A DNA stretch of 64,000 bases from Bdellovibrio sp. Lineage in GTDB: Bacteria > Bdellovibrionota > Bacteriovoracia > Bacteriovoracales > Bacteriovoracaceae. This document shows positions 35,122-44,622 of the stretch, piece after piece. The position numbers were made by a program, and so were the translations under genes. Under the pieces are notes generated by a model. It saw only the letters and a program-made list of their open reading frames with translations, ran no database searches and was not told the DNA's origin. How positions within the stretch are numbered: position 1 is the stretch's first letter; each line of letters opens with the position of its first letter. The DNA lies in assembly GCA_016187935.1 (NCBI GenBank), contig JACPIU010000014.1, forward strand, positions 1 to 64,000, in the 5' to 3' direction.

Positions 35122-36147
35122 ATGAAACAACAGCAAATCGTCCGCGTGATGATTTCCACCACCCATGATCCTTTTTTTAACTTGGCAACCGAGAATTGGA
35201 TTTTTCGCGATTTAGATCCTCGACAGAAAGTTTTGTTTCTATGGAGAAACGAGGATACCGTGGTGATCGGGCGTTTTCAAAATCCCTGGGTGGAATGCCA
35301 TACCCAAAAGATGCAGGAGGATAAGGTTCATCTCGCTCGCCGACAGAGCGGTGGGGGGGCGGTATTTCATGATTTGGGCAACACCAATTTTACCTTTTTA
35401 TCCAGTAAACAGGACTTTGATAAGGCGGTTAACAATCGAATTATTATCGAATCACTCAAATATTTTGATATCCACGCCCAGGCCAGCGGTCGCAATGATA
35501 TTGTGATTGAAGATCATGAGGGCCCAAAGAAAATTTCCGGAAGTGCCTTTAAAGAAACTAAGGATCGTGCTTTTCACCATGGCACACTCTTGATTAACGC
35601 CAATTTAAGTCGCTTGGGTAACTATTTAAATCCCGATAAAAAGAAATTAGAAGGGAAGGGTATTACCTCTGTGAAATCACGGGTGACGAATTTGAAGGAT
35701 GTCTGTCCTACAATCAATCATGAAGATCTTTCGGCGCAAATAATAAAGCAGTTTTTTGCTGTGCATGGAGCTGAAGCTCCCATTGAATATCTCGATGTGG
35801 CCTATTTGAAAAAACAAAATTCCTTGAATTGTTATTATGAAGAACTCAAGGATTGGAATTGGCGCTTTGGTGAAACTCCTAAGTTTACTCATCATTTGGA
35901 AGAGCGTTTTAGTTGGGGTGGGATGGACGTGCATATCGACTGCGAAAAAGGCATCATCCGTGAGATCAAAATTTATTCCGATACCCTTCACCCGGAATTA
36001 GTTGAGGGACTTAACCAGTTCTTAAGAAATTCTGTTTATTCCCCGGAAGGAATCCAGATTGCCATTCATAAGGCATCGCAAGAATTACCCATGATCGCTG
36101 ATTACTTGAATGAATTTGGTATCTGGCTGGCTTCGCAGGTGCATTAG
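35122..36147 (+). CDS. lplA: Lipoate-protein ligase A
   Basis: The 341-aa protein attaches lipoate to E2 and GcvH subunits. It contains VVIGRFQNPW, ARRQSGGGAVFHDLGNTNF (substrate-binding RRxSGGGxVxHD motif), GRNDIVIE and ISGSAFKETKDRAFHHGTLL, in the usual order. It has the catalytic domain and the C-terminal accessory domain of E. coli-type LplA (338 aa). The ATG immediately follows a strong hairpin. Confidence 0.95.
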   Translation: MKQQQIVRVMISTTHDPFFNLATENWIFRDLDPRQKVLFLWRNEDTVVIGRFQNPWVECHTQKMQEDKVHLARRQSGGGAVFHDLGNTNFTFLSSKQDFDKAVNNRIIIESLKYFDIHAQASGRNDIVIEDHEGPKKISGSAFKETKDRAFHHGTLLINANLSRLGNYLNPDKKKLEGKGITSVKSRVTNLKDVCPTINHEDLSAQIIKQFFAVHGAEAPIEYLDVAYLKKQNSLNCYYEELKDWNWRFGETPKFTHHLEERFSWGGMDVHIDCEKGIIREIKIYSDTLHPELVEGLNQFLRNSVYSPEGIQIAIHKASQELPMIADYLNEFGIWLASQVH

Positions 36148-36163
36148 AGGCATAATCATCCAT

Positions 36164-37861
36164 ATGTTAAATAAATTGGCATGGAAATTCTGGCGTGATT
36201 TTTTGTGGCAGCGACGTGTGATCTACCTCATCGGTGCCATAACAGTTTTAGTCACTAATTTTATGCAGGTGATAGTGACCAGATCACTAGGTTGGATCCT
36301 GGATTTTTTCACTGGGAAACCTATTATTTTATTTCCCGATTTCTGGATGCGTGAGGAAACTTTCTTAAGTCTTTTCGTGATTTTTTTTCTTGGCCGGGTG
36401 TTACTTACCGTCGGCCGTTTTGGATGGCGTGTTACTCTGGCCAGGCAAACTCATGTGGCCGCGGCCCATATGCGCCGTCTTTTATGGCAAAATGCCCGTT
36501 ATTTTCCCAAGTATGCCATTGATCGCATTTACACTAAAGGACACATGATCAATATCGCCAGCAGTGATGTCGGGCAAGGCCAACTTCTTTTTGGTTTTAC
36601 TCTTGTTGCGGTGGTGGATTTATTCTGTCTTGGCATTCTAACTTTAAGTGCCATGGTCATGATCAATCCCAGTTTGGCCTTTTTTTCTGTCTGTTCTCTC
36701 TTTTTCATCCCCTTTGTGGTTCGTCGTTTAAGTCATCTCGAAGGCGCTCAGTATCATATCACCCAAGACATTCTCTCACGTTTGGATGATCTGGCGGCCC
36801 AGATGATTGCGTCTGTCCGTCTCCAGCGTTTGACTCGAACTGGTGGCTACTGGGCCCGCTATGTTTTGGGAGTAGGGGAAAACTATCGCAGAGAACGCCT
36901 CAAAACACTGGGGTTTAGCTTAAGCTACATTCCTGCAATGGGGACCGCTACGCTTCTTTCCTATGGCGTGCTTTTTCTGGTGGGCACCTATTACGTCATT
37001 CTTGGCCGTATCAGCATTGGAGATTTCATTGCCATGCAAGGGTTGGTGGCGTTGATTCAAGACCCTTTTATGGAAATGGGCTTTATTATTTCAGAATGGA
37101 AGCGAGGCATTTCCAGTTTGGAAAGAATAATGGAAGTCTATGAGGCACCCAAGGAAACATATCTGCTGGATGGAAGCACTCAAGCGGTTATGGCACCTAT
37201 TGGTAAGTCGGGTGGACCTGTTTTTACAGTTCAAAACCTCACTTTTCAATATGGCGAAGGACTGGAACCAGTTTTTAAGCATCTTAATTTTGAATTGAAA
37301 GAGCAGGGACGACTCGGATTAATCGGGCCCATTGCCACTGGTAAGACCACATTAATCAATATTTTGATGGGATTGGAAAGAAATTACCAAGGAAAGGTAC
37401 TTTTTCGCGGTCAGGGTTTTGAGCAATTTGGGCACTTGGAATTGCGCCGACAAATCGGACATGTTTCACAACGTCCTTTTCTTTTCGCTTCAACTATTCG
37501 GGAAAATTTGAAGCTTGATCGCGACATGTCGGATGAAGAAATTTGGCATTATCTCAAGATGTCCGAACTGCTTGAGGATGTACGCAAATTTCCACACGGT
37601 CTGGACACTTCCCTCGGTGAATGGGGGATCAATCTTTCCGGAGGGCAAAAACAGCGCCTAACCCTGGCGAGAGCTTTGGCGCGTATACCATCAGTGCTTT
37701 TATTTGATGACTGCTTAAGTGCTGTTGATACGGTAACGGAAGAAAAAATTTTAAAAAACATTGATCATGAAATGAAAAATGTCACCATAGTATGGGCCGC
37801 CCATCGGGCCTCAACCCTTAAGTACTGTGATCGCATTTTAGAAATGGGTTCAAAAGAATGA
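36164..37861 (+). CDS. ABC exporter half-transporter (MdlA-like, degenerate site)
   Basis: The 565-aa protein has six hydrophobic helices (about 1-300) followed by an ATPase domain: Walker A GPIATGKTTLI, Q-loop QRPFLFAS, signature NLSGGQKQRL and Walker B SVLLFDDCLSAVD. The usual catalytic Glu after Walker B is Asp, which is the mark of the degenerate subunit of heterodimeric exporters such as MdlA/LmrC. The ATG at 36164 leaves a 16-nt gap to lplA. The partner gene overlaps by 4 nt. The substrate is unknown. Confidence 0.92.
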   Translation: MLNKLAWKFWRDFLWQRRVIYLIGAITVLVTNFMQVIVTRSLGWILDFFTGKPIILFPDFWMREETFLSLFVIFFLGRVLLTVGRFGWRVTLARQTHVAAAHMRRLLWQNARYFPKYAIDRIYTKGHMINIASSDVGQGQLLFGFTLVAVVDLFCLGILTLSAMVMINPSLAFFSVCSLFFIPFVVRRLSHLEGAQYHITQDILSRLDDLAAQMIASVRLQRLTRTGGYWARYVLGVGENYRRERLKTLGFSLSYIPAMGTATLLSYGVLFLVGTYYVILGRISIGDFIAMQGLVALIQDPFMEMGFIISEWKRGISSLERIMEVYEAPKETYLLDGSTQAVMAPIGKSGGPVFTVQNLTFQYGEGLEPVFKHLNFELKEQGRLGLIGPIATGKTTLINILMGLERNYQGKVLFRGQGFEQFGHLELRRQIGHVSQRPFLFASTIRENLKLDRDMSDEEIWHYLKMSELLEDVRKFPHGLDTSLGEWGINLSGGQKQRLTLARALARIPSVLLFDDCLSAVDTVTEEKILKNIDHEMKNVTIVWAAHRASTLKYCDRILEMGSKE

Positions 37862-39669
37862 GTGGTGCAACAAACAATTTTCTGCAAGAAGATGAGCAAG
37901 AGGATCATAAGGGATTAAAAGGTCTCTCTGATATTCGATCGCTTTTCTTTATTTTCCGTTATTCCCGTGGCCATCTGACCGGTTTGGCCGTCGCCTTGCT
38001 GTTTATTTTTGCTTCATCACTCATGGCCATTTGGTCCACTCGTTATATCGGCATTATGGTGGAGGAAGTCTTTATCCCGAAAAGCTGGGATAAGGCCGCC
38101 TATCCCATTGCGATGATCTTGGGACTAGAGGGACTCGCCATGTTGGTTCATTGGCAAGGGCGGCGGCTATTGGCCCGTCATGCCAGCTACACTTTACTCA
38201 ATGTCCGTGAAGCGTTGCTGGGACATCTCTGCAATTTACCGATGAGTTTTTATGATCATCAGCCTCAAGGACGAATCGTCACCAGGCTTACGCATGATGT
38301 GGAAGGACTGGAAGAATTTTTTACCGCTAGCCTCGGCCGTCTTATCAATGCGGTGTTTGTCGGTACGACGGCAACCTATGCAGTTTTTTTCAGCAATTGG
38401 AAGATCGGCACCATCATTGTTCTCTCCATGATTCCTGCCGTGATCTTTATTTTTGCCACCAGACATAATATCCGTGCCCTCAATCGCAAAATTTCCAAAC
38501 ACTCGGGGCAGATCAATGCCCAATTGTCCGAGTTCATCAATGGTATAGAAGTGATTCGTTCTTTGGGCCTTGAAGATTGGAGTCAAAAAATCTTTAAGGG
38601 CAAAGTTGACGATCAGGAAAAAACCTTGATGGAGTCCAATTTGTATTATGCCTGGACCAGACCTGTTGTGGCCTTTTTATGTACTTTTCCTCTGGTGACG
38701 TTGGTTTGGTTTGGCGGGCAAATGGTGATTGAGAATAGCTTGGCGGTGGGGCTTTTTGTGGCCATCATTCGTTACACTGAACGTTTTGCCAATCCTGTTT
38801 TAATTATTGCTTGGGAAGTCCACATTATTCAGAAGGCCTTTGCCAATGCCGAAAGGTTATCGCTCTTTTTGGCACATCAGACCGAGGATGATGTTTTTCA
38901 AGGCGACGGCAAGATTCAGTCAGGACCGCTTGAAGGGAAAATTGATTTTAAGAATGTGCAAATGAGTTACAGCTCACAACAATTAGCATTGGATGATGTC
39001 TCGTTTTCTATACGTAAAGGCGAGAAAATCGGTTTCGTGGGACGAACTGGTTCGGGCAAAACCACCACAGTTGGAGTACTGGCACGGCTTTACCCATTTC
39101 AGGCCGGTGAATTATTAATCGATGATCATCCCATTCAAGAATATCAGCGGGATTTTTTGCGCTCACAAATCGGGTATATCGGCCAAGACGTCATCATTTT
39201 TCACGGAACCTTAAGGGAGAATTTGGACTTCTCAAAACGTTTTAACGATGAAGATTTAACTGTCGCCATGGAGATGACCGGTCTTGCCCAGACCATCAAA
39301 TGTAAAGGGTCACTACTGGATTTTGAAATTTTAGAAAATGGCAATAATTTGTCGGTGGGACAAAAGCAATTGCTTTCCATCACCCGTATTCTTCTTTTGG
39401 GACCGTCAATTTTAATTATGGATGAGGCCACCGCAAACGTAGACCCCGAAATGGAACATCTGGTTCATCGTGCCGTTCACAAAGTCATGATTGGACGGAC
39501 CTGCTTACTCATTGCCCATCGTTTGAACACCTTGTCCGAATGTGATCGCATTCTGGTTTTTAAGAATGGTCGAGTGGTTGAGGAAGGCCCTCCTTCAGTC
39601 TTGGCCAATCGGCCGGGGGCCTTTCAAGAGCTGGCCCAGGCGGCGCTTTTGCCGACAGTCATTTCATAA
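37858..39669 (+). CDS. ABC exporter half-transporter (MdlB-like, consensus site)
   Basis: The 603-aa partner has six transmembrane helices and an ATPase domain with Walker A GRTGSGKTTTV, signature NLSVGQKQLL and Walker B ILIMDEATANVD with an intact catalytic Glu. The LSVGQ variant is typical of MdlB-like subunits. With the preceding gene it should form an asymmetric lipid or drug exporter. A 139-bp fragment of this gene (38785-38924) is duplicated at 43209-43347. Confidence 0.93.
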   Translation: MSGATNNFLQEDEQEDHKGLKGLSDIRSLFFIFRYSRGHLTGLAVALLFIFASSLMAIWSTRYIGIMVEEVFIPKSWDKAAYPIAMILGLEGLAMLVHWQGRRLLARHASYTLLNVREALLGHLCNLPMSFYDHQPQGRIVTRLTHDVEGLEEFFTASLGRLINAVFVGTTATYAVFFSNWKIGTIIVLSMIPAVIFIFATRHNIRALNRKISKHSGQINAQLSEFINGIEVIRSLGLEDWSQKIFKGKVDDQEKTLMESNLYYAWTRPVVAFLCTFPLVTLVWFGGQMVIENSLAVGLFVAIIRYTERFANPVLIIAWEVHIIQKAFANAERLSLFLAHQTEDDVFQGDGKIQSGPLEGKIDFKNVQMSYSSQQLALDDVSFSIRKGEKIGFVGRTGSGKTTTVGVLARLYPFQAGELLIDDHPIQEYQRDFLRSQIGYIGQDVIIFHGTLRENLDFSKRFNDEDLTVAMEMTGLAQTIKCKGSLLDFEILENGNNLSVGQKQLLSITRILLLGPSILIMDEATANVDPEMEHLVHRAVHKVMIGRTCLLIAHRLNTLSECDRILVFKNGRVVEEGPPSVLANRPGAFQELAQAALLPTVIS

Positions 39670-39780
39670 TCACACCTGTAATAAAATTCGACACTTTTTT
39701 CCTCCAGAACCGATATATCAGCTTTGAGCATTATAAAAGTGGTCTCAAATTTGAATATAGATGTGACCGGGAGTTGTGGG

Positions 39781-40479
39781 GTGAGTATTGCAATAAAATT
39801 TTACGCGCTTACCGCGCTTTTGCTCTTGTCGATCTCAGTCGCCCAGGGGGCATCCAGGAAAATCAATCTCTTTGATCCACAGGTCTTAGAGAAGATTGCT
39901 CAAGGCCCTACCTTGGAAAGTGAAGACTCGTGTGACTGCGAGCAAATTCTGAAGTACGGATTTAAGCAAGTTTTTCCGATGAAGAATTGGCAATATATTT
40001 TTGTAGAAGATCTGCTGTCCCGTGAAGATTCGGCCAGCGCCACCCCAAAGATCAAAAAACAGGCCATGAGCAAGATCAATTTAATTAAAAAGGGTATTAA
40101 AGACTCCTTAATTCTCTCCGGGAAAAAGTTTTATCATGGCGAGTTAGGGATCTATCTCGCTCTTAGTCTGGGAGGACCCAAAATAGATTGGGGAGATCAG
40201 GCCAATCGATTCAAGACAGATTTTCTGGAAATTATGGATGAGCAAAATATTCCGCAGCTGGCGGCACGCGCAGAAAATGCGGGAGTGGCCATGCATCTTA
40301 TGATGGCCCATTACCAGGAATATTTCTCTTCCCATTGGGGCGATTTTAAAGGCGTTCGGATGAATGCCGAAGGGAAGCTAACCGGAATCGTTTTTGAAAC
40401 AGGTGCACTGTCGTGGGATGAAAAGGGCCATGCCTTTCGGGGAAAGTTAAAAGGTCGCGAGGTCGAACTGTTCTTTTAG
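39781..40479 (+). CDS. Exported protein of unknown function
   Basis: The 232-aa protein has a signal peptide (IKFYALTALLLLSISVAQGA). I chose the GTG at 39781 because the signal peptide begins there and GGGAG-like bases precede it; the frame can also be opened at a TTG at 39724. The body has an early CDCEQIL motif and no recognised domain. It is alone after the ABC pair. Confidence 0.6.
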   Translation: MSIAIKFYALTALLLLSISVAQGASRKINLFDPQVLEKIAQGPTLESEDSCDCEQILKYGFKQVFPMKNWQYIFVEDLLSREDSASATPKIKKQAMSKINLIKKGIKDSLILSGKKFYHGELGIYLALSLGGPKIDWGDQANRFKTDFLEIMDEQNIPQLAARAENAGVAMHLMMAHYQEYFSSHWGDFKGVRMNAEGKLTGIVFETGALSWDEKGHAFRGKLKGREVELFF

Positions 40480-40484
40480 CTCGC

Positions 40485-40660
40485 AAAATTTATTTGTAGG
40501 TTTCAATCAGGCGACGGATTTCTTCCTCGCTCTAGATCATTCAGTGGCAAATGCTTCTTTCAATCGTTCGCGGGCCTAAAATTATGATCGCATGATCAAG
40601 TTCGGAAAGTGAGCGATAAAATTTTTGAAAGATAGATGGTATCACAGATTCTCAAGGCAT
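40485..40660 (-). pseudogene. C-terminal relic, perhaps of an aldo/keto reductase
   Basis: Read leftward, three frames in turn give ELDHAIIILGPR, ERLKEAFATE and SEEEIRRLIETYK-stop. Placed together these look like the end of an aldo/keto-reductase-type protein (..GPR..LKEAF..LSEEEIRRL..). Stops and shifts between the pieces make it a broken remnant. The family guess is weak. Confidence 0.4.
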
Positions 40661-40754
40661 TGGCCTGCGGACTCGATGCCTGCGACGTTCAGGAAGCACG
40701 CCTCAGCGTCGCGACTTGTCCGCCTACTTGATAACCAAACAGCGAAGGGTATAA
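40661..40754 (+). repeat. Dispersed structured repeat, copy 1
   Basis: These 94 bp match 55720-55813 at 88 of 94 positions by eye. The repeat is G/C-rich with internal inverted segments (gcgacg...cgtcgc) and ends in GCGAAGGGTATAA. This copy lacks the left terminal inverted repeat seen in copy 2, so it is probably truncated. It lies just downstream of the Cys-rich exported-protein gene. Confidence 0.85.
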
Positions 40755-40763
40755 ATAGTCTCT

Positions 40764-42095
40764 CTAGCGAGGCGCTGTGCTCACGTCGGAAGAATCAACT
40801 TCCGGTGCGGAAGCATCGTCCCGAGTTCCGGTTCCGCGATTATGGTCCCCGACCCGAATTGGTCTAGAACGATGGGTGGCCACAAAATCAGAAAAACTAT
40901 CACGTTTAATGATGGCAAGGATATTGAGCGAATCGTAGGCCTTGCAACCTTCAAAGGTGGAATGAGATCGAAGCCATTCTTTAATTTTAGATTTTATTGA
41001 TGACAGTTTTGATTTCACTTGGGGATAAAACCGTTCTTCTACTGAATCATAATTCAAACCCTGCCAAATCCCTTCAGGATTGCTTAAGTCGATCATTACA
41101 CTGTTAAGCGCGAGTGCTTCAAATTCCGTCATGATTAAAGCGTAAATGGCCTGATTTAACTTTTTGTCACAAGCGATCTTTTGTTTTTCCCTGATACTTG
41201 TAGCAAACTCCTGCCATGTCTTTCCGCCGATTCGCACCGTCTTGCTGCACCCAATAGAAACATTTTCGCCACTGGCAATCTCCCATTCAGTAAATCTATT
41301 ACATTGAGAAGTGAGAGCGGTCTGTTCCGAAGATGTCGGATTCCAATTCTCAAACATATGTGCGCATAGTTCCAGTCTCTCACCTCTGTCAAAGGCGCAT
41401 AGATGTTCCTTGGCATACTGGCCAAAAGGATAATGATAAGAATATTCATCATCATCCGACATAATTCTAATGCCAGTCGCAACAAGCTCCTTGCAAAATT
41501 GAAGATCTTTGGCCTCCGTACCTGTATTAAGTCTAACTCTCTCGGCGCGGGCGGCTGCTGATAATCTATATTTCTTTTTTATGTCTTTACAAAACTTAGC
41601 GCGCACAATTTTATTTTTAGCATTGTATGTTTTAAAAAATTGTAAATTTTTATATTCATTCAATATCCCATGAAGACCTTTTGATTTTAAACATGTTTTC
41701 CATTGCGCATGAGTTGGCCCATACTCTCCGTATTCGCTGATTCGGTCGGCAAAGCTTGCCAGTTGGGTTGCGCACTCCTGGGCTTTGATCTCCACAATAT
41801 TGGCAGGAGAAAGTCTACCATCGGGCCCAGAACCAGGACGAAAAGTCAGTATATTATCGGGACAATGAAGACTATTTCTTAGCGTTGTGGTGCAACTGTT
41901 CCACTCCGCTTGAGTGGATCTGCGTCCTCGATTGCTAGAGTTTCGAGCATCTGTGGCACCGCCGTTTGAAACCCAACCGCACATTTCATCCACGTCAGCA
42001 TAAGTGAAGGTATTGCAATCTGTATAAATTTGTCCGAAAGAAGTGGGCAGAATGAGCAAACTCAGAATCAGTATAAATAAATTCTCTATTTTCAT
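40764..42095 (-). CDS. Exported Cys-rich protein of unknown function
   Basis: The 443-aa protein has a signal peptide (ENLFILILSLLILPTSFGQ) followed by a hydrophilic, mostly helical body with about a dozen cysteines (FCKDIKKK, CAFDRGERLELCAH, GCSKTVRIGG). The C-terminus is an acidic Ser/Asp-rich tail reaching to a dispersed repeat. It has no recognised domain. The tail composition differs from the body, so the original stop may have been moved by the rearrangement next door. Confidence 0.65.
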   Translation of the reverse strand: MKIENLFILILSLLILPTSFGQIYTDCNTFTYADVDEMCGWVSNGGATDARNSSNRGRRSTQAEWNSCTTTLRNSLHCPDNILTFRPGSGPDGRLSPANIVEIKAQECATQLASFADRISEYGEYGPTHAQWKTCLKSKGLHGILNEYKNLQFFKTYNAKNKIVRAKFCKDIKKKYRLSAAARAERVRLNTGTEAKDLQFCKELVATGIRIMSDDDEYSYHYPFGQYAKEHLCAFDRGERLELCAHMFENWNPTSSEQTALTSQCNRFTEWEIASGENVSIGCSKTVRIGGKTWQEFATSIREKQKIACDKKLNQAIYALIMTEFEALALNSVMIDLSNPEGIWQGLNYDSVEERFYPQVKSKLSSIKSKIKEWLRSHSTFEGCKAYDSLNILAIIKRDSFSDFVATHRSRPIRVGDHNRGTGTRDDASAPEVDSSDVSTAPR

Positions 42096-42439
42096 TTGAA
42101 AATCCTCTATCCAGAATCAGATTTATGACTAATCTTATCGACAATCCTTTCTAAATAATTAGCGTTAATAATTGTAGGTATTTAGATCTTATTTGGAAGT
42201 GTCCCTAGAAGACGGGACAGGTGTCGTCAACCAGCACTTCCCGTTCGATGGCCGCCTTATTACTGAACGTTTGCCAGGGTCTTTAACATATTCGTTGATC
42301 CCCGTGAATATCCATAGAGACGAGGCCTGGGAGTACACGCTCTAAGGTTGAGTTTACCTGGCCGTTTCATTTTTGGTCGAAGACTAGCGAAGCTAAATAT
42401 TTTATTTTTTAAAAAAATTTTGCTTGCAAGGTTCTCGGC
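42096..42439. other. Intergenic region with a gene remnant
   Basis: On the + strand 42178-42345 is open without an ATG (a GTG is at 42202) and reads ..SLEDGTGVVNQHFPFDGRL, then LPGSLTYSLIPVNIHRDEAW, to a TAA. It looks like the end of a protein whose front is missing. I cannot name it. The rest holds A/T-rich runs upstream of the HNH gene. Confidence 0.35.
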
Positions 42440-43138
42440 GTGGATTTCTTGAAAAAACTTTTTGGTAAGCGACAGCGCGTAATGCACACCCAGAGCTGGC
42501 TGCGCATTTCTGCCTGTCGCATGTTAGCGACACTTCCTGAAATTGAAGAAAAACTTGACCGCGGTGAGCTTAATTTGACGGTACTGGGAATGGCGAACAC
42601 TTATTTTAAGGAGCAGCAGCTCACTTTGTCCGAGCAGCGGCAAGTGCTGGAGGAGATTGCCAATAAACCCAAGCGCGATGTGGAAAAAATGCTGGCTCCG
42701 GATTCTATACCTGCGCCGGCGCATGCTTCAGAGCGCAAGGTATCCAGAACGCAAACCAAAGTGACATTGGTGCTTGACGACGTCGTGGTGGAAAAATTGA
42801 AAGAACTTCAGGCGCTGCTTTCTCACACAAAAAAGCACCAGCTGCCGGAGTTGATCGAATTTCTTTGCACTCAGGAATTGGAGAAGCGAAAAAAATCCTT
42901 TGAAACCGTAAAATCACCTGCGTCGACGCATATAAAACGTCAAACCCGGGCCATTCCATCGGCGATCAAAAAAGCGTTGTGGGCCAGAGCAGAGGCACGC
43001 TGCCAGCATCCCGGTTGCTACTCTCGGCATTTTTTGCAGATTCATCATCGTGTGCCCTACGCCCAAGGTGGGGCGCACACGCTGGAAAATCTGCGCTTGC
43101 TTTGCCACGCCCATCACGCGCGGAAACATTTCTCTTAA
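42440..43138 (+). CDS. HNH endonuclease domain protein, probably N-terminally truncated
   Basis: The 232-aa protein has a C-terminal HNH nuclease motif: RCQHPGCYSRHFLQIHHRVP (with a zinc-type Cys pair), HTLENLRLLCHAHH. The N-terminal part (RISACRMLATLPEIEEKLDRGELNLTVLG) matches the middle of a family common in Bdellovibrio relatives, whose members carry about 60-80 more residues before it. Here only a GTG start and an unrelated leader (MDFLKKLFGKRQ) precede it. It may be a shortened copy, still with an intact nuclease domain. Flanked on both sides by gene scraps. Confidence 0.75.
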   Translation: MDFLKKLFGKRQRVMHTQSWLRISACRMLATLPEIEEKLDRGELNLTVLGMANTYFKEQQLTLSEQRQVLEEIANKPKRDVEKMLAPDSIPAPAHASERKVSRTQTKVTLVLDDVVVEKLKELQALLSHTKKHQLPELIEFLCTQELEKRKKSFETVKSPASTHIKRQTRAIPSAIKKALWARAEARCQHPGCYSRHFLQIHHRVPYAQGGAHTLENLRLLCHAHHARKHFS

Positions 43139-43208
43139 ATACTTTTTTTGAGCATTGTTATGATCAGGATACGTGCCATGACATTCAACTTTTTGGATAA
43201 AGAATCCG

Positions 43209-43347
43209 TTTGCCAATCCTGTTTTAAGTATTGCTTGGGAAGTCCACATTGTTCAGAAGGCCTTTGCCAATGCCGAAAGGTTATCGCTCTTTTTGGCACA
43301 TCAGACCGAGGATGATGTTTTTAAGGCGAGGGAAAGATTCAGTCAGG
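43209..43347 (+). repeat. Transplanted fragment of the MdlB-like ABC gene
   Basis: This stretch repeats 38785-38924 with about five differences including one deleted base. It covers the end of the transmembrane domain (FANPVLIIAWEVHI...). It has no start, and the deletion shifts the frame, so it is not expressed as a protein. Confidence 0.9.
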
Positions 43348-43537
43348 CCACCCTACACGACAACGATAGTAGGTGACATCCTTGAGTTTTTCCTCGACTT
43401 GAACCAGGACAAGATAGGTTTCGCTGAGTTTTCAGCTTTTCCAGTGTCCAAGTATTAATACTCAAGATGGCCAAGATTAATAAAAAACTAATTCCAGAAA
43501 TCCACTGATTTTTCCAAGTGGGTGACGTAAATTTCAA
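43348..43537 (-). pseudogene. Small membrane-protein remnant
   Basis: A short leftward frame encodes a one-helix N-terminus (WISGISFLLILAILSIN). After LEKL the reading shifts frame to continue LSETYLVLVQVEEKLKDVTYY, which looks like real protein, then runs into the ABC fragment. It is a frameshifted, truncated gene of unknown family. Confidence 0.4.
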
Positions 43538-43561
43538 TGTGATGAATCTTTCCAGTGTTGT

Positions 43562-44134
43562 TTATGCTGGTTGACTTGGGCAGACTGGGGATTTGGTTTT
43601 GCCGAAAATCAAAGTATCCCTGAAGCGCCCCATCTCGATAGAATCCTGAGAAAGGACTCCTTCAAGGCGATAACCAAGCCTCTTCGGGATTGAAGCCGAA
43701 CGTTGATTCAGTGAGGAGCAGCGAATTTCGACGCGATTAAAACCCATTTCAAAGCAGGTCTTCTCCAGTCCTCGCACGGCATCGGACATGAAACCTTTGC
43801 CCTCAAAATCCCCCAGAATCCAATAGCCCAGCTCGCATCGTTCATGGTTCCATGCAATGCTGTGAACCCCCACGTTTCCTAGATAGGTGTCGGTGTCTCG
43901 ATCAAAAATGCCATAATCAAAAAGTTCAAACTGGGCCCATTTTTCATGTGTCATTTTGAGATAGTTGATTTCATCTTGAAGGGTTTTGGTGAAATCCACC
44001 CAGGGTAAGAACTGTCTTAGACGCTCACGATCTTTTTCAATGTAATCGAACATTGTGGGGGCGACCTCAAGCTGATGTTTTCTAAGTACGACAAGATGAG
44101 CTTGAATTGTTGCGGGAAATTCACGTTTTTCCAT
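43562..44134 (-). CDS. GNAT acetyltransferase, RimJ/RimL-like
   Basis: The 190-aa protein has the RimL-type layout: LRKHQLEVAPTMFDYIEKDR, YGIFDRDTDTYLGNVGVHSI, then the acetyl-CoA loop region CELGYWILGDFEGKGFMSDAV and RVEIRCSSLNQRSASIPKRLGY. GGAGAAAGG precedes the ATG at 44134. RimL members acetylate N-termini or small amines; the substrate here is unknown. Two related small enzymes follow the same direction upstream. Confidence 0.88.
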   Translation of the reverse strand: MEKREFPATIQAHLVVLRKHQLEVAPTMFDYIEKDRERLRQFLPWVDFTKTLQDEINYLKMTHEKWAQFELFDYGIFDRDTDTYLGNVGVHSIAWNHERCELGYWILGDFEGKGFMSDAVRGLEKTCFEMGFNRVEIRCSSLNQRSASIPKRLGYRLEGVLSQDSIEMGRFRDTLIFGKTKSPVCPSQPA

Positions 44135-44156
44135 TGTCCTTTCTCCAGAGGGTTTT

Positions 44157-44537
44157 CTACTTTTTACGGAGTATACCATCACCGGCAATAACTTGCCCGG
44201 ATTTCGCCTCGGTATAGATAATGAAAATATTTCCCGGAATACCCAACCCACTACTCAAGGTTTTGGCCGCAGTTTGGAGTAATTTTTCGATTTCCTCCGA
44301 GGTTCTACCTTCAAAACAAATAAGTTGCGCGATGGGGGGATGAGTCTCTTCTGGCTGCGTTGAGGCAGGATTATGGCCCTCGACATAATGGCCGGGTTTG
44401 AGGTCTTCCCAAGTCGCCCAAACATGTTCTGGTTTACATCCATAAAGGGTGGCGATGGCAACGCACGTTTCACTGAGAGCAGTTTGAATTCTTTCGGGAT
44501 ATTTTTGAGCTAGTCCTCTCACATGTAAAATCGGCAT
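44157..44537 (-). CDS. Tautomerase/4-oxalocrotonate-like protein
   Basis: The 126-aa protein begins MPILHVRGL with Pro1 after Met removal, the catalytic base of tautomerase-superfamily enzymes. It continues with CVAIATLYGCKPEHVWATWEDLKPGHY. It is longer than 4-OT (about 62 aa), nearer to MIF/CHMI-like members. AGGAGAAAAG precedes the ATG at 44537. Substrate unknown. Confidence 0.7.
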   Translation of the reverse strand: MPILHVRGLAQKYPERIQTALSETCVAIATLYGCKPEHVWATWEDLKPGHYVEGHNPASTQPEETHPPIAQLICFEGRTSEEIEKLLQTAAKTLSSGLGIPGNIFIIYTEAKSGQVIAGDGILRKK

Positions 44538-44622
44538 TTTCTTTTCTCCTAGCTTTTTTGGATATAGTAATCCTTTTTGGCCCTTAGACCTACTGCAGTC
44601 TCGGGTTATTAGTGGTTGATGA

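Noticed and set aside
37648-37720. Inactive ABC subunit because Glu after Walker B is Asp
   Set aside because: This substitution is normal for one half of heterodimeric exporters and the partner is intact.
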